Assembly (NCBI GenBank): GCA_947579665.1
Contig: OX388350.1
Coordinates: forward strand, 1,240,001-1,304,000
Reading direction: 5' to 3'
DNA from: Sympetrum striolatum
Taxonomy: Eukaryota; Arthropoda; Insecta; Odonata; Libellulidae
DNA: 64,000 nucleotides
Shown here: piece after piece, positions 49,281 through 60,498 of the stretch
Position numbering within the stretch: position 1 is the first letter of the stretch
Layout: the number at the start of each line of letters is the position of its first letter
Program-made: the position numbers and the translations under genes
Notes under the pieces: model-generated
Database searches by the model: none
The model's input: the letters and a program-made list of their open reading frames with translations, nothing else
What the model was told of the DNA's origin: nothing

Positions 49281-49589
49281 TACATTACCGCATTACCGGA
49301 CAAGCGGCGACGTATCTTATAAAAGAGCAAAAAGTCAAATTCTATACAGTAACCCATTTGCATAAAATATAATAATATAAAAGTAGTAAAAAAATATATA
49401 TAATAAGTATTCAAATATAATTATACAGTGCTCGAAATGGATCCATAAAAAGTTAAACATATATTCATATAATCTAGAAATAGCATAACAATATTTGTCA
49501 AATACTTATCATGCAAGAGTTTTCGGGGTTCCTGATAGGCCTTCACGTAGCGGCCCACGACACCGTACCTCACCCTACCAGACTACTTG
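49281..49589. other. Unassigned AT-rich DNA
   Basis: Possibly more 5' sequence of the adjacent LINE fragment, but not alignable by eye. Confidence 0.4.
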
Positions 49590-49905
49590 TCTCACATTTC
49601 GTCAACAACAGGCTCACTCGTCGAAATATTCAATTTACTAATACTGCTTAATACTAACAAACCACTTAGTATTTATTGGAAAAGGTTCAAATACTTCTGG
49701 AGGCAGACTATTCCATTCCTCATTAGTTCTATTAAGGAAAGAATATTTCCGATTATCATTTTTTGCTTTATACATCTTATTTTGTATTTATGGCCATGCC
49801 TTCCCAAGTAATCAGCCTCTTTTACTCGGTCACGTAATTCCTTATAAGTAGGAAATCCCGTGTGACTGATAGTCTCTTCTTTTGTCTTCCAGACTGACCC
49901 ATTAC
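49590..49905 (-). mobile_element. Second LINE lineage: RT C-terminus and 3' end
   Basis: On the minus strand, RVKEADYLGRHGHKYKIR is followed, after a frameshift at an A-run, by NRKYSFLNRTNEEWNSLPPE. A Gly-His-x-Tyr/Phe-Lys stretch and the FLxRTxxEWNxLP ending are typical of the C-terminus of LINE reverse-transcriptase ORFs (established family pattern). The residues differ from the FFPRSVRESN ending of the 53820 family, so this is a separate lineage. The ORF then ends and a short 3' UTR follows. Confidence 0.75.
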
Positions 49906-52755
49906 ATTATCTTTTCACGAACCACCAGTTTGCTCTTTATCTCGGGGTGCGTATGAGCAAAACGCTTCTGTTTCCTAGTCTAAGTATTCACATAGAATCT
50001 TCTATCTAAATGGATATCGCTGAGTTCGTTTAGTTATCGACTCATTATGAATCCATTACAATTTCTGTTTGGAAATCGAACGGAGGTTTTCCTCAATTAC
50101 AAATCGCAGTGTGAGGAGAAATGTTTTGCATAAGACAATTTCTTGTAGTCGAAAAATAATTCTGGTAAAATAGTAAGTATGAGTTTCTTATGAGCATTAA
50201 TAGTATATTAATATTTAGAAAAATATATTCAATTTAAATAATGGCTGAATGTACCATCTCTGCGAAGAATTCGGAGATGAATAAAGGAAAGTGAATGACA
50301 AGGTAGTGTGATGTGCTTTCCAAATTGCGAATATAAATAACAAATTATTTTTATAATCCTTACAAACATCATTTTATGCGAGTTATCTTCCTTATTACCG
50401 GTGAAAGATCCAATCCCGACCATTCTTGCTAGACGTTCGCCTCAGTTTATCCATTGGGAAAGAAATCTACGTAAAACATTCAGCTTCTGTTATTTCTGAA
50501 CTAATAACAGCAAGAATAAGCCATTTCAGGTAATTTGCCATTTATTGATTACCCTGCCTATTTAGGTAAATATTCCGATTTCATTGAAACGATCACATTT
50601 TTTGAAGTAAAATAGGACAGGCATATTGGAGTCATCAAACATTTTCCCTTTAGATTAAGTTGAGGATTGAAAAGATTTTCTCTTATCATTTTTCTGGATC
50701 AGCCATGGACATCGTTAAGGTTTTTCTGGTAAAATTCCAAAATAAAAGAAATTTCACGGGACGCAAAAACCGTTGTTTGAAGAAAAGAAATGTATATTTG
50801 GAGTATTTGCTGTTCACAGCCGTTTATATTAGTCGATAGGTATACATTTGCTTACTTGAGTCGAGCAAACACGGACGAGCTGTTTACCCTCGCGCAGAAA
50901 CACTTTTCGCTCTTCCATTACGTCTGTTTGTCTTAAAATAACCAGTGCAAAAACCTCGAAATGGAAGAAATTAAACAAAACAGTTTTGTGCATTTTTGTT
51001 GGTTTATTCAGAAAGGTTTTCTTTTGGCTTCTCAACCTGGTGACTATCGTATATTACTTATGAATAGAAGCGTTTGAAAATGTTTTTATTTTTTCTGAAA
51101 TTTGTTGATTTGAAAACCAAATTGTGCTGATTTGTGTTTTTATTATGTTTCCTAAATTTGGTGTTACTAATTTTCACAGTCTCATGTAAGCAATGGAATC
51201 ATATTAGGCACACTTTAGTATAAACATTAAAAGCATTGAAAAAAGTATTAACTGTAAATTATACAAAATATTAAATTAAATTTATTTAAAAATGTGCTGT
51301 GTTCACCTTAGGAAAATGCTTTCACAGCTGCAGATCAAGAAAACATGATACTTTTAATTAAAAACATATTGACACAATAGATGTTAGGAAAAACAACACG
51401 TATTTCTTCGTGGAATTAGGCGAGATTTTGTGATAATCCATAATGGAAAGAAAGATTTGTGAATTTCTTGCAAAAGATCAAAGCTGAATTCGCGTAAGCA
51501 AAGATGTCATGAGTGATCAAAAATATCACAAAAATACGTAAATAATACAATTATATATTGTACATTTATTTAAATCGTACAAAAATTACATTTCCCTCTC
51601 TTACAAATGAAGCGAAAATCACCAAAATCCTTACTGCTTATTAAAACTGTCGACTTTAGCGTTAATTCTCTAAATCGGCCAAAATTCGCGTTGTTTGTAG
51701 GTTTTATCACTTATTGCGAAAAACAAACACCTCTACTTATGAATTGAAAGATTAGTGGGAAATGCATAATTCACGCATGCGCTTTGGACGAACATTCGAA
51801 TTATTATTCATTTCGTTTGGTACAAGTTTCGTGTAGTAATAATTTTTTAATTTAATTTTAATTGATTTATTTATTTTTGTATTTTATGTCCTTTAAACAT
51901 CACTAAGCCCGAATAAAATTGCCTTTTACTTGTGCTTTCAAATGTATATTCTGAAACAAAGAAAAGATTGCCCATCTAAAGGTCGCGTCCACTCAATTCG
52001 CTTAATTGTTCATTGAATTGACATTTTTAAATTTACTCATTGACGCTGTAGATTCCCAAGACAAAATAAGAATTATTTTCTAGAAATGTATTTTTAATCT
52101 TTAATAGATAACAGGATATTTCTATTGACTTAGAAGAGCGTACAGTTTTTTTACATTGCCCACCGTTTAAATATTTCTGGGTTTACTCGGACATATGTAT
52201 ATATGATCATTGAATTCCAATTCCGATTATTACTAGTTCTACTATTTATGGAATCAGATTTCGTTGTAAACTACAAATATATGTCCTCTTATGTGTCCAG
52301 TTATCAATTAATTATAAATATATTTCATAAAGTTTTGTCTCTCTGAATTATGCGAAATGATTTTTATAATTTTTAAAGGAATTATCTGAGCATTGATATT
52401 TCTTAAATTCACGATATCGTAAACTTAGCGACGGATCACCGACTACAGTTTCTTGAAACGAGTTAAGTGCTAGAGTTGGTCGCAAATAGCTTACATACGA
52501 CGTTAACTCTACGGATTTCGCAATATTGTATTTCATCGCAATTTCAGTTTTTCTACCTTTTCCCACCACTTTCAAAATCTTATTACGTTGTGGAAAATAG
52601 CTAGATGTAGGACTTATTAAGTATGATTTCAAAGTACAGGCCTTTTGAAAACCAAATCACTGCGTGTTGCTCCAGACTAGTACCAATACAAAAGAGGTGC
52701 GAATCTGTCGTATATTCTTTCCTCCTATACCTATTTATGTAAACCAAATAATTAT
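49906..52755. other. Unassigned AT-rich DNA
   Basis: No gene recognised over about 2.8 kb. A retroelement-tail-like CCCGAATAAAATTGCCTTTT occurs near 51909, too short to call. Confidence 0.5.
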
Positions 52756-52822
52756 AATATATAGTATAATGTTATATAATATAGTATAATTTAATATATA
52801 TATAATGTATAATAATAATACA
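52756..52822. repeat. AT-rich low-complexity tract
   Basis: TATAGTATAATGTTATATAATATAG-like alternation passing into (ATA)n. Confidence 0.9.
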
Positions 52823-52922
52823 AAGAGTTTGAACGAACCATATTCAGTCATTTACGTCCAGTGATGAGAATAATGTGCGATAAAACCAATCTTCTTCGCA
52901 AAACGTATTAACTGTTCAATTT

Positions 52923-53071
52923 CTAATTAATGAGTACAACGCTATCATCACACACTCTATATGCATTGTCAAGGAGAGTTTTAACTAAAGCCAAATAACA
53001 TCGTTCAAGGACTTTTAGATTACTTTTACCGATTATTTTATCGATGGACCCGAATTTCTTTAGTGCTAATA
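52923..53071 (-). mobile_element. Short RT fragment (older LINE family), minus copy
   Basis: The minus strand translates as LALKKFGSIDKIIGKSNLKV, then LERCYLALVKTLLDNAYRV, which parallels ALKKFGFVKRIVGRSEEKV and RERFYLVRPHLEYACSV in the copy at 53820. It is cut at 53071 by a pogo/Tigger-type terminus. The same fragment recurs on the plus strand at 54735-54855. Confidence 0.7.
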
Positions 53072-53130
53072 CAGTAAACTCCCGTTTATCCGAATCGCGT
53101 TTATCCGAAATCCGCTTTATCCGAGTAAAC
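53072..53130 (+). mobile_element. pogo/Tigger-type terminal inverted repeat (one end)
   Basis: Starts CAGTAAACTCCCGTTTATCC directly after a TA, followed by repeats of TTATCCGA (to about 53125). This form is characteristic of pogo/Tigger members of the Tc1/mariner superfamily, which insert at TA. The related uninterrupted sequence at 54735 reads straight through the TATTAGCAC junction, supporting an insertion point here. No matching second end and no transposase were found, so the element's extent is unknown. Confidence 0.6.
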
Positions 53131-53819
53131 TTTTCCGAATGCACCTGCCCCACCCACCGAATACCATCGCGACTTATTTGCTCGTGACACCTCTTCATAT
53201 TTATACATACTCTATCAACCACATAAATTACGCGGCTCACATTGGCGCTGTCTGCCGAATTGTTTTTTTCCTTTAAGGTTCCTCTTGACAAATTTTCGTT
53301 CCTTTGAGTAATCTCTAGTTTTGTTTCATAATTTCGTAGTTTAGTTTTTCATTCAAAAGAGTATTTAAATAAAATTAAAACTCCCGTTTTTTCCCGCTGC
53401 CAAATAAATCGGATGTTTTCTGTAAGAACGCAAAATAAACGAGCTTTGTTATTCAGCATTTTAAAATTTTGAGTTTTCAATCTTACTTTGGTGCCTTTTT
53501 AACACGTCAACACAAATTCTTTAGTCAAAAACATGCAGGCTTATTCACAACCATATCAATAGCATTCTACGTACGCACGTTTCACGATCATATTTCGCGC
53601 TTTCGACTCAATTCGGGGTGTTTCAAGCGGGACTCGGATGGGAGAATCTCTAAGAGAATCATGAGATCAGACGATATGGCAGGAAACGCGTTCAGCGTAG
53701 CTAAAGGGGCTAATCATATAACCGATTTAACTTAGGACAGACTTATTTATTACATATAAAGTAAATTAGTAGCATTTACAGGATATACGGCAATTCATAG
53801 GAAAATAGAAACGAGTAAG
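53131..53819. other. Unassigned DNA, possibly body of the pogo/Tigger-type element
   Basis: No DDE or helix-turn-helix pattern recognised in any frame; the 88-codon plus-strand frame at 53469 has no similarity I can name. Confidence 0.35.
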
Positions 53820-54685
53820 CGCCAATGTCTATGTAAGAACCCTGCAAGCCGCTTTTCGGCGTGTGGCAGGGGGTGCAAGCTCCTTGACTCTATTTTCCTA
53901 AACGGTTGCTTTCGCGTACACTTCGCGGAAAAAATGAATTTTTGAAACGATTCGTTCTAGCATCTCTTTCCCTAATCTTTCTGGCAGTATCAGCACGGCC
54001 CATATAACAGGGGGGTCGCATTATATTGGTTACATCATCTGAAAACGTAATTTCTCTGAACTTATTTAATAAATTTATCCTTTGAATTTTTCTTCTATCT
54101 TCTAATGATTCCCATCCCGCTTCCTGTAGCATCTGAGTGACACTCGCTGTTTTATCGTAGCAATTCTTTACAAATCGCATCGCCTTTCGTTGTACTTTTT
54201 CTATATCCCGGATATGATATTTGTCTGAAGGGTCCCATACACTACATGCATACTCAAGGTGAGGCCTAACTAAGTAAAATCGCTCGCGAACTTTTTCTTC
54301 GCTCCTACCGACTATTCTTTTCACGAAGCCGAATTTCTTAAGTGCTTTTCCACATATATTTCGGATGTGGGCACTCCATGATAGATTATTCGTGAGAGTT
54401 ACTCCAAGATACATTACCGATTCTACTGTCATTAGGTTTACCCCTCGGAGGCTATAAGAATAATCATTTATTATAGATTTACTTTCGAAGAAGTTAAATA
54501 CCGAACACTTTTCTACATTAAACTCTAATTGCCAACCATACCACCATTTCATAATTCTATCTAAGTCGTTCCAAAGGGTTAATCTATCCTCTGAACTATC
54601 TATTTCTCTGTAAATGACTGTGTCGTCTGCGAATATCTTAACATTGCTTTCCATGTGATTGCTGAGGTAGTTGATGTATAGTCGT
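53820..54685 (-). mobile_element. CR1/Jockey-like LINE, 5'-truncated copy with RT C-terminal half
   Basis: Best-preserved LINE copy. The minus-strand frame 54750-53890 (286 codons) is open. Its residues from about 24 on read LYINYL, then the palm box FADD (residues 40-43, catalytic Asp pair) in IFADDTVIY, then a thumb region with LGVTLTNNLSW, a VRPHLEYACSVWDPSD stretch, IEKVQRKAMRFV, and a C-terminus FFPRSVRESNRL. All are in the order of CR1/Jockey-type RTs. The RT N-terminal half, endonuclease and ORF1 are absent. The first about 23 residues are not RT-like, placing the truncation near 54680. A short 3' UTR with GGCGTGTGGCAGGGGG (sense strand: CCCCCTGCCACACGCC) ends in ACATAG-type repeats near 53826. 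A copy like this cannot transpose by itself. Confidence 0.93.
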
Positions 54686-54734
54686 TGTCGTTGTATATCG
54701 TCGTTGTATAAGTGTGCCGACATACGTAATATGT

Positions 54735-54855
54735 ATGTATTAGCACTCAAGAAATTCTGGTTATCGATAAAATAATCGGTAAAAGTAATATAAAACTCCC
54801 CGAGCGATGCAACTAGGCTTTAGTTAAACTTCTTCTTGACAATGCGCATAGATTA
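54735..54855 (+). mobile_element. Short RT fragment (older LINE family), plus copy
   Basis: TATTAGCACTCAAGAAATTC, ATCGATAAAATAATCGGTAA, GGCTTTAGTTAAACTTC and CTTGACAATGC match the minus-strand fragment at 52923-53071 in inverted orientation, with frame-disrupting changes. Together the two fragments bracket the LINE and the pogo-type end. Confidence 0.75.
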
Positions 54856-56430
54856 GAATATTTAAGTCAGACACTTAGGTGTCCTTTTCAGTAATAATGT
54901 ATCGTTTAAAATGTACATCGGAGATGTAGTGGGTTCAGCTGATGGGACTCTGAAGTAACCGTCAGGGGCAGTGAATCGAGCTTTAAAGAGGTATTTTGCA
55001 TTAGTTCCTCTGTTGTCTGAGCACTGTTGCGCGGAGTGGAATTCACACGGGAAGGGTTTTATCTTAAGTGTGCGTACAACATGGAGCGGCAGGAATTTTT
55101 TTAAGTAGAGTTTTTGGCAAAAACTATTCTAGACATTTTAGCAGTGACAGTATGACAAAATATGCGTCTTCGTTCTCCCATTTAAAGCGTGCCTTTTCTA
55201 GAAAACTTAATTCTTGACTCGCACTAAACTGAAATAGTTCGAAGAACCGCTTTGCCTAATGGATCTGTTCCATCCTACAGTAAGACCTTCAACCCCATTA
55301 CGTTTGAAATCTATACAAGTATACTTGGATATGCGAGCCTTTACAAAATCTAGGAGATTTTGCCATTAAATGATCGACTTTGAAAAACTTTCCAAGATTT
55401 CACATTTGTAACAACATTTAGATATTGCAGTAAAGGTGATGATGATGATGTATGTACATGATTTCTAAATGGGACAACTTGATTTGCAAAAGAGTGATTT
55501 TTTTAAACTTACGCGACACCCTTACCGATCTCACAATAGCGTTAGGTAAGAGATAAAATCATTAAAAAATAAAAAAAACTGTTTCTTTCCAAGATATTAA
55601 CAAGCAAAAGGAAAAATTCAATCGCAGTTAGGGAAAATTCTCAGAAATGTATCTCAGACTCTCATTCAAAATGACAATTCATTCCGAGCACTGTTAGATA
55701 CACGCATATTGATCATTTTGAAATAATTGACGATATTTTGTCTCAGAGTGCGAGTCTGACAGAACGAATGTGAACAGGAAGCATTCCGCATCTGCAGGTC
55801 CCCCTCCCACCAACAGGGACCCAAGCAATTCGTAGGCAAACACAGCCGAATACAGCCGAAGGGACAAAGGATTAATACGACGTTTTTTGGCGGTCGCACG
55901 TGCGACTGCAGCGCTGCCACGTGTCGCGCTGACGAATCACACTCTGTGCATTGTTGGTCCCCCGTTTTATTGGTCTCCGACACAATCGGATTGGCATCGA
56001 ATGATGTCCAAATTGCCCTCCGCAGAATAGAGATTGATCATTCAGATGGACCGAAACAAAGACTTTCACTCGAATCTCTCAATCCGAGATATATATTCTT
56101 TGGCCGCCCACAACCAGAGGATCAATCAACCAGAGCATCGACACCGACAAAAAGTTATTTTTGCGGAAGTGAAAACTGAATGCGTTCCTTCAACTTCCTA
56201 AACCTTAAATAAGAACGTTAATTAACCGTTGTTCATTCTTTCTTCCGATATCAATCTAATTAAGTGTACTAATAATTACAAATATATGTTAATGTAAAGT
56301 TCTATTTATTTTTCAAAAATTGATGCTTACTTAATTGAGCTCACTTCGAGTATGACTTTAATAGCATGAGTTTAATCTAAAATATGAATGAATGGAATCA
56401 AATCAATGGCCGTAGACTTAAATATGTGGA
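54856..56430. other. Unassigned DNA
   Basis: A (GAT)n run at about 55438-55450. The patch 55740-56160 is somewhat CpG-rich with overlapping frames of 65-105 codons. Nothing recognised. Confidence 0.45.
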
Positions 56431-56557
56431 ATTCCATAACGAAAGAAAGAATACACTTTGTGAAATTCCACAAAACACTTTATTAGCACACTTCCGGTTT
56501 CAGCTAGTAATAGTCATCCTCAGGTTAATTTTCAAGAAAGAAGCAGAGTATATATAT
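56431..56557 (-). mobile_element. Penelope-like element: left LTR-like end (inverted)
   Basis: Inverted copy of 56783-56909, about 125 bp with about 85% identity. Read on the minus strand it carries CTGAGGA (56517-56523), GAAACCGG and GUG in place of the hammerhead cleavage triplet GUC. Inverted or tandem LTR-like ends are usual in Penelope-like elements. Confidence 0.7.
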
Positions 56558-56560
56558 AAT

Positions 56561-56716
56561 CATTCCTCTGATCACATCCCTCTATTATTGCATGCACATA
56601 AAGAAGGCCTTAACTTGGATATTTTGGAACTACTGGAAATTTTACAACATAAGGCAAACAACTTTCACCCAACGAACGTCTTCCAATTTTCTTTCTCTTC
56701 CCCAATTCTGTCGTTG
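56561..56716 (+). pseudogene. Penelope-like element: GIY-YIG domain C-terminal remnant
   Basis: Between the two LTR-like ends the plus-strand frame (part of the 130-codon frame from 56384) reads HIPLLLHAHKEGLNLDILEL, then LEILQHK and FSSPILSLV. The pattern (hydrophobic, Lys/Glu-Gly-x-x-Leu-x-x-Leu-Glu-x-x-Glu-Ile-x-x-His/Lys, then Ser-Pro-hydrophobic at the end) resembles the last part of the GIY-YIG endonuclease region at the C-terminus of Penelope-like polyproteins. The reverse transcriptase and the GIY-YIG catalytic core are missing, so the element is an internally deleted remnant. The identification is by pattern and by its place next to the LTR-like end. Confidence 0.45.
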
Positions 56717-56782
56717 GTTAACTATTTACCTCCCCTCTCATCCCTTCCCCTTCCTGTACCTTTACCCCTTCCTTAGTTCTGT

Positions 56783-56909
56783 TAATATATATACTCTGCT
56801 TCTTTCTTCCAAATTAACCTGAGGATGGCTATTACTAGTTGAAACCGGAAGTCTGCTAATAAATTGTTTTGTGGTATTTCACAAAGTGTCTTTTTTCTTT
56901 GGAATGGAA
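56783..56909 (+). mobile_element. Penelope-like element: right LTR-like end
   Basis: Pairs with 56431-56557 as a long inverted repeat. It reads ACTCTGCTTCTTTCTTCC, TTAACCTGAGGATGGC, TGAAACCGGAAGTC, TGTGGTATTTCACAAAGTGT. It follows the GIY-YIG-like remnant, as the 3' LTR-like end of Penelope-like elements does, and contains the hammerhead-like motif listed separately. Confidence 0.7.
56813..56860 (+). ncRNA. Hammerhead-ribozyme-like motif in Penelope-like LTR
   Basis: Core order matches a hammerhead: CUGAGGA (56819-56825, consensus CUGANGA); a stem II hairpin GGCUA/UAGUU (partly G-U) within 56826-56840; GAAA (56841-56844); a minimal stem III (AC/GU around a CGGAA loop); and the cleavage triplet GUC (56851-56853). 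Flanks AUUAAC (56813-56818) and GCUAAU (56855-56860) can pair as stem I with one mismatch and one offset base. Penelope-like LTRs are known to carry such minimal-stem-III hammerheads. Activity is uncertain because stem II is weak. Confidence 0.55.
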
Positions 56910-57000
56910 TAAAATTGAAATTGTTTTCATAGTGAATTTTAGTGATTAATTTTGTAATTCTAAAAGAAGCTAAAATTGAATATTTATAAAATAAAATCTA

Positions 57001-57075
57001 TGATAGCTTGTAGCTGAAACCGGTCGTCCATTAAAGTTTTATTGTGGAAATTACAAAGTGTTTTTTATCATTTCT
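57001..57075 (+). mobile_element. Third Penelope-like LTR fragment
   Basis: GCTGAAACCGGTCGTCC, AGTTTTATTGTGGAAATTAC and AAAGTGTTTTTT align with the right LTR-like end. GAAACCGGUCGUC keeps the GAAA box, minimal stem III and GUC, and AGCU-UGU-AGCU gives a good stem II. The CUGANGA box is damaged (CUAUGA), so this copy is not expected to cleave. Confidence 0.65.
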
Positions 57076-58880
57076 ATTAAATATTTACGTGAATCGATAG
57101 AAATATTTGCGAAAACAAACGATGAACAAATTATTCTCTGGGAGAGAGAGTTTATAGACAACTTCAGAAGGCCTTAAGTTACCCATCTCAATCTAAACGT
57201 TTTTCCGGTTGAATAGTACTTGTGTTTTTTTATTGCACACAACGCTAAATCATAAATTTGTTCTTAGGGAGGTAACCTAAAAATACTAGATAGAAAGTTC
57301 TTGCGAGTTTTCAAGGTATTGAGAATCTATGGTAAGGATATTTTGTTGCTTGATAACTACGTTTCCACACATTAGCACCAGGTAAAATCATATTATAGAG
57401 CGTTGTGGAAGGAACAATTACAATAAAAGTAATTAATTCCTCTATTGATATATCTATAGAAAATACAGTTCGTTAAATGTTGGGACGATCGGGCAATTTT
57501 ATAGTTAACCTTTGAATAATTGAAATATTTATATAGACCAATATGAAAATTAAATAATACTGAGGCTGTGTTCAGCATAATTATTTTTTTAAATTTCAAT
57601 TAATTCCGTTACGCAATATTGTATTTTGAAATATTCTTTAGTAAAGTATCCTTTAGGTGGATGGGAATATGAATGTTGTATCCCGGACACTGTGAAATGG
57701 CATTTCTCGTTTCCCATGCAAGATTTTATGAAACACATCCTATAACTTTAATTCGTTAAATGGAGTATTACCCTCCGGTAAAAGGGTATGCCTGCTTATG
57801 CAAGAAAGGGCAATCAGAGGAAAGGTAGTCCACTAAAGCGTCTGTCCCTAGGAAGGCCGCGTTTGTCAGCGCATAGGAAGCCAGTGGACTCCATCACATC
57901 CGAGTCACATATTTCCTGCAATTAAATACCCCAACGTCGAAACTGTTCGTAGAAAAACGAAATACTGCGCAAACCTAAAGAGAGTATTCATCCCTTTAAT
58001 TTACGTTGACAAATTCACTACAAAAAGATATAAAACAAATAAACAAAAACTAACAAACCTATAAAAAGAGGCAATTTATAGCTGAGTTTCCCTCAGAAAG
58101 TGTAGAAAATCCTTGCTGAACGCCGGGACATTTTCCCGACCCACCGCACTCTGTTGGGATGGGTTATGCGACATTTGAATGTTTTAAATAAAAACAACAG
58201 CGATTTGCTGTTAAAATTATATTCTGTCAAATGTTTAGAATAGCTCTAGTTTGTTGAAGATCCGGGCTCGATTATATATTTCTCTTAGATCTTCTTTAAA
58301 TTCTCCCATTGTGGAATCTTTTACGTGACGCATTAGAGTTGTGCAATATATCATACGATAATCTATTCGCTAAAACAACTATGAGTTATTTTAATACTTT
58401 GACCAATTTTAGTCAGTATTAGTAATGATTCTGGCGAAATTTTAATATTGTTCCAGGATCAGTTATGCCTCGACTCACTCTATTTTATTTGATATATGTT
58501 ATTTGAGTTGAACCTTTGCCTGTTCCCGATTTTATTACATTTCCATCCATTTTACGATGATTTATTTATAGCTACAATATCTAATGTAAACATTAGAAAA
58601 ATATATATTTATAAATAGTGATAAGTAAATCTGCAGATAGGTGGAAGTGATGTGATATTTAAACTATGAACTTTGAAAGGAATTGGAAGAAAAATGAATA
58701 CGATCAGGCGTTGACATCTTCAGGTATCTTGGAAGCTCCTTAGTTTCCCTCCTCAAGAGCTATTAAAAGTATTGGGAGAAAGATGCAGAATTAACGAATG
58801 AATGGCATTATTTTGAAAGTGGTATTGTCCGAAGGAATCCAATAAATCTATCCACACATTTTACTCATTTATAACTAAAG
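57076..58880. other. Unassigned AT-rich DNA
   Basis: Nothing recognised; ORFs of 68 codons or fewer. Confidence 0.5.
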
Positions 58881-59040
58881 AGTGAAACCTAAAAGAAAAT
58901 ACGAGGAAATATACGATTTTGATGGAAAAACACCCCCGAAAATGCACGCGCCATTCCCGGTTTCCATTTTTTCATTTGGCCAAAGAAAAAAAACATTTAA
59001 AGGGAGCGTTCAGAGAAAACATATCGAAAAAGCGGAAATC

Positions 59041-59260
59041 GCACTTTTGGCGCACGCGTTCAACCGGAAGTGAGCAGAAATAAGTCGGCCAACGAAATGA
59101 AGCGGAACTCACGCCTTCGCCTGATCTGCATTTTTCTCTCGTTGTTTGTTGTCTGCGGAGCGCTTTCTCGATGCTCTTCTGTTACGGGTCAGCGAATTCT
59201 CGCCAACTGCGAAATAAGAGCAAAATGGCGGCGATTCTTCGGAATCGAGTGAGAACGGCA
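59041..59260. promoter_or_regulatory. Promoter-like cluster: ETS-type and YY1/Pho-type sites in a CpG-rich patch
   Basis: ACCGGAAGTG (59063-59072) is a strong ETS/GABP-type site and AAAATGGCGGC (59223-59232) a strong YY1/Pho-type site, 160 bp apart in CpG-rich DNA (CGCACGCG, GTCGGCC). Such pairs are common in housekeeping promoters. No convincing ORF follows, so any transcript is unknown. Confidence 0.25.
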
Positions 59261-60198
59261 ATAATGTCCTTTGGAGAGGGGCGTTTGCGTGCAGACAAGG
59301 CTTTGATCTGCGCAATAAGAAAATTTAGAAAGGTTTGAAAATTTAGAAATAATAAATATTTAAACACTCCTGCTATAAAGTAACTACAGGCAGAGGTGAG
59401 GAAACGCAGATAAATCCATGAATTGGAAGAATTGTTCAGCGTATAAAGAATATAATACGTTTGAAATAAATGAACTCAAATAATTTCTAAAATCAATTAC
59501 AAATGAATTAACTCAAACTATAATTATATCCAACGATGTATTTGTACAATGTTGCTGCTAGTGCATAGCAGTGAATAGATTCAAAAAGATGTCGCGAAAG
59601 TGCATTCTAAAGTAGGATTCTGTGAACGACATTCCAGCCTCTTATATTAAATATTTGAATGGCTTACGAATTCAAATTGGAAAAACTTCGATAATCCTAC
59701 TTTTTCGTAAGATTGTAAAAGGATACTTATGATTCCTAAATAGTAATGGGTGAAGAATGAATTAGAAATTTATTCTTCATTCATTACAAGGCTTTCCACG
59801 ATGCCCGACTTAGTAGGATAACCTTAATACTAAATAGTAAATGGGAATAGCTGTAGTATTCTTAATCTAGTATTAGTATTCTCTTATATTTACAATACTT
59901 TGATTCCCAAATACAGTTCATCAGTAAGAAATCGCAGGGACTATTACTTCCTACTAAAATTCATTCAATCCTATAAGTTTTGATTACCAATAATTTTTTA
60001 ACGTTTCCCTTAATTGTGCTTTCGGAGGATTTTCCACATAAATAGTACGCATTAGTCGAGGATTGGTACTTTTCTATTGTATTGTACTCCGTTATGGCGT
60101 TTTATGTATTAGTAATGTTTCGTTTCATTTTCACCAAAACTACGAGTAGTCACGTTATGTCCCCGGATTCATAATTTCTCCACTTGAAAGACTTTAAT
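59261..60198. other. Unassigned AT-rich DNA
   Basis: Nothing recognised. Confidence 0.5.
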
Positions 60199-60498
60199 CA
60201 CCACGTCTACCAAGCGATCCCAGATCGGTGCTGCAAAAGCAGTTGGAGTTGGTAAACAGAACGCGGGCTAGAATGGTCTGAAAGTGAGCTGAACTCAACC
60301 CGCCAAAAAGAAAGACCCGAAGAGGCACGGCCTCTGTGTTCTTGCGGACTCCGCTTCTCTTTTGTCAGCGGACGAAAACAAATGCAATCGTAATAACTTC
60401 TGGCGCTTCCCGCAAAAGTGCATGTCTTATTGTTAGTCATAAGTGAAGTTGTAATTGGCGAGAGCTGTGGTAGCAGAGCAGAACAAAATATCTTAGAA

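Noticed and set aside
51903..51935. CCCGAATAAAATTGCC as a third copy of the (ATT)n-tailed element
   Set aside because: Only about 15 bases resemble the family, with no trinucleotide tail and no upstream match.
53377..53400. AAAACTCCCGTTTTTTCCCGC as the second pogo/Tigger-type end
   Set aside because: It is in direct, not inverted, orientation to the 53072 end and is not followed by TA in the right place.
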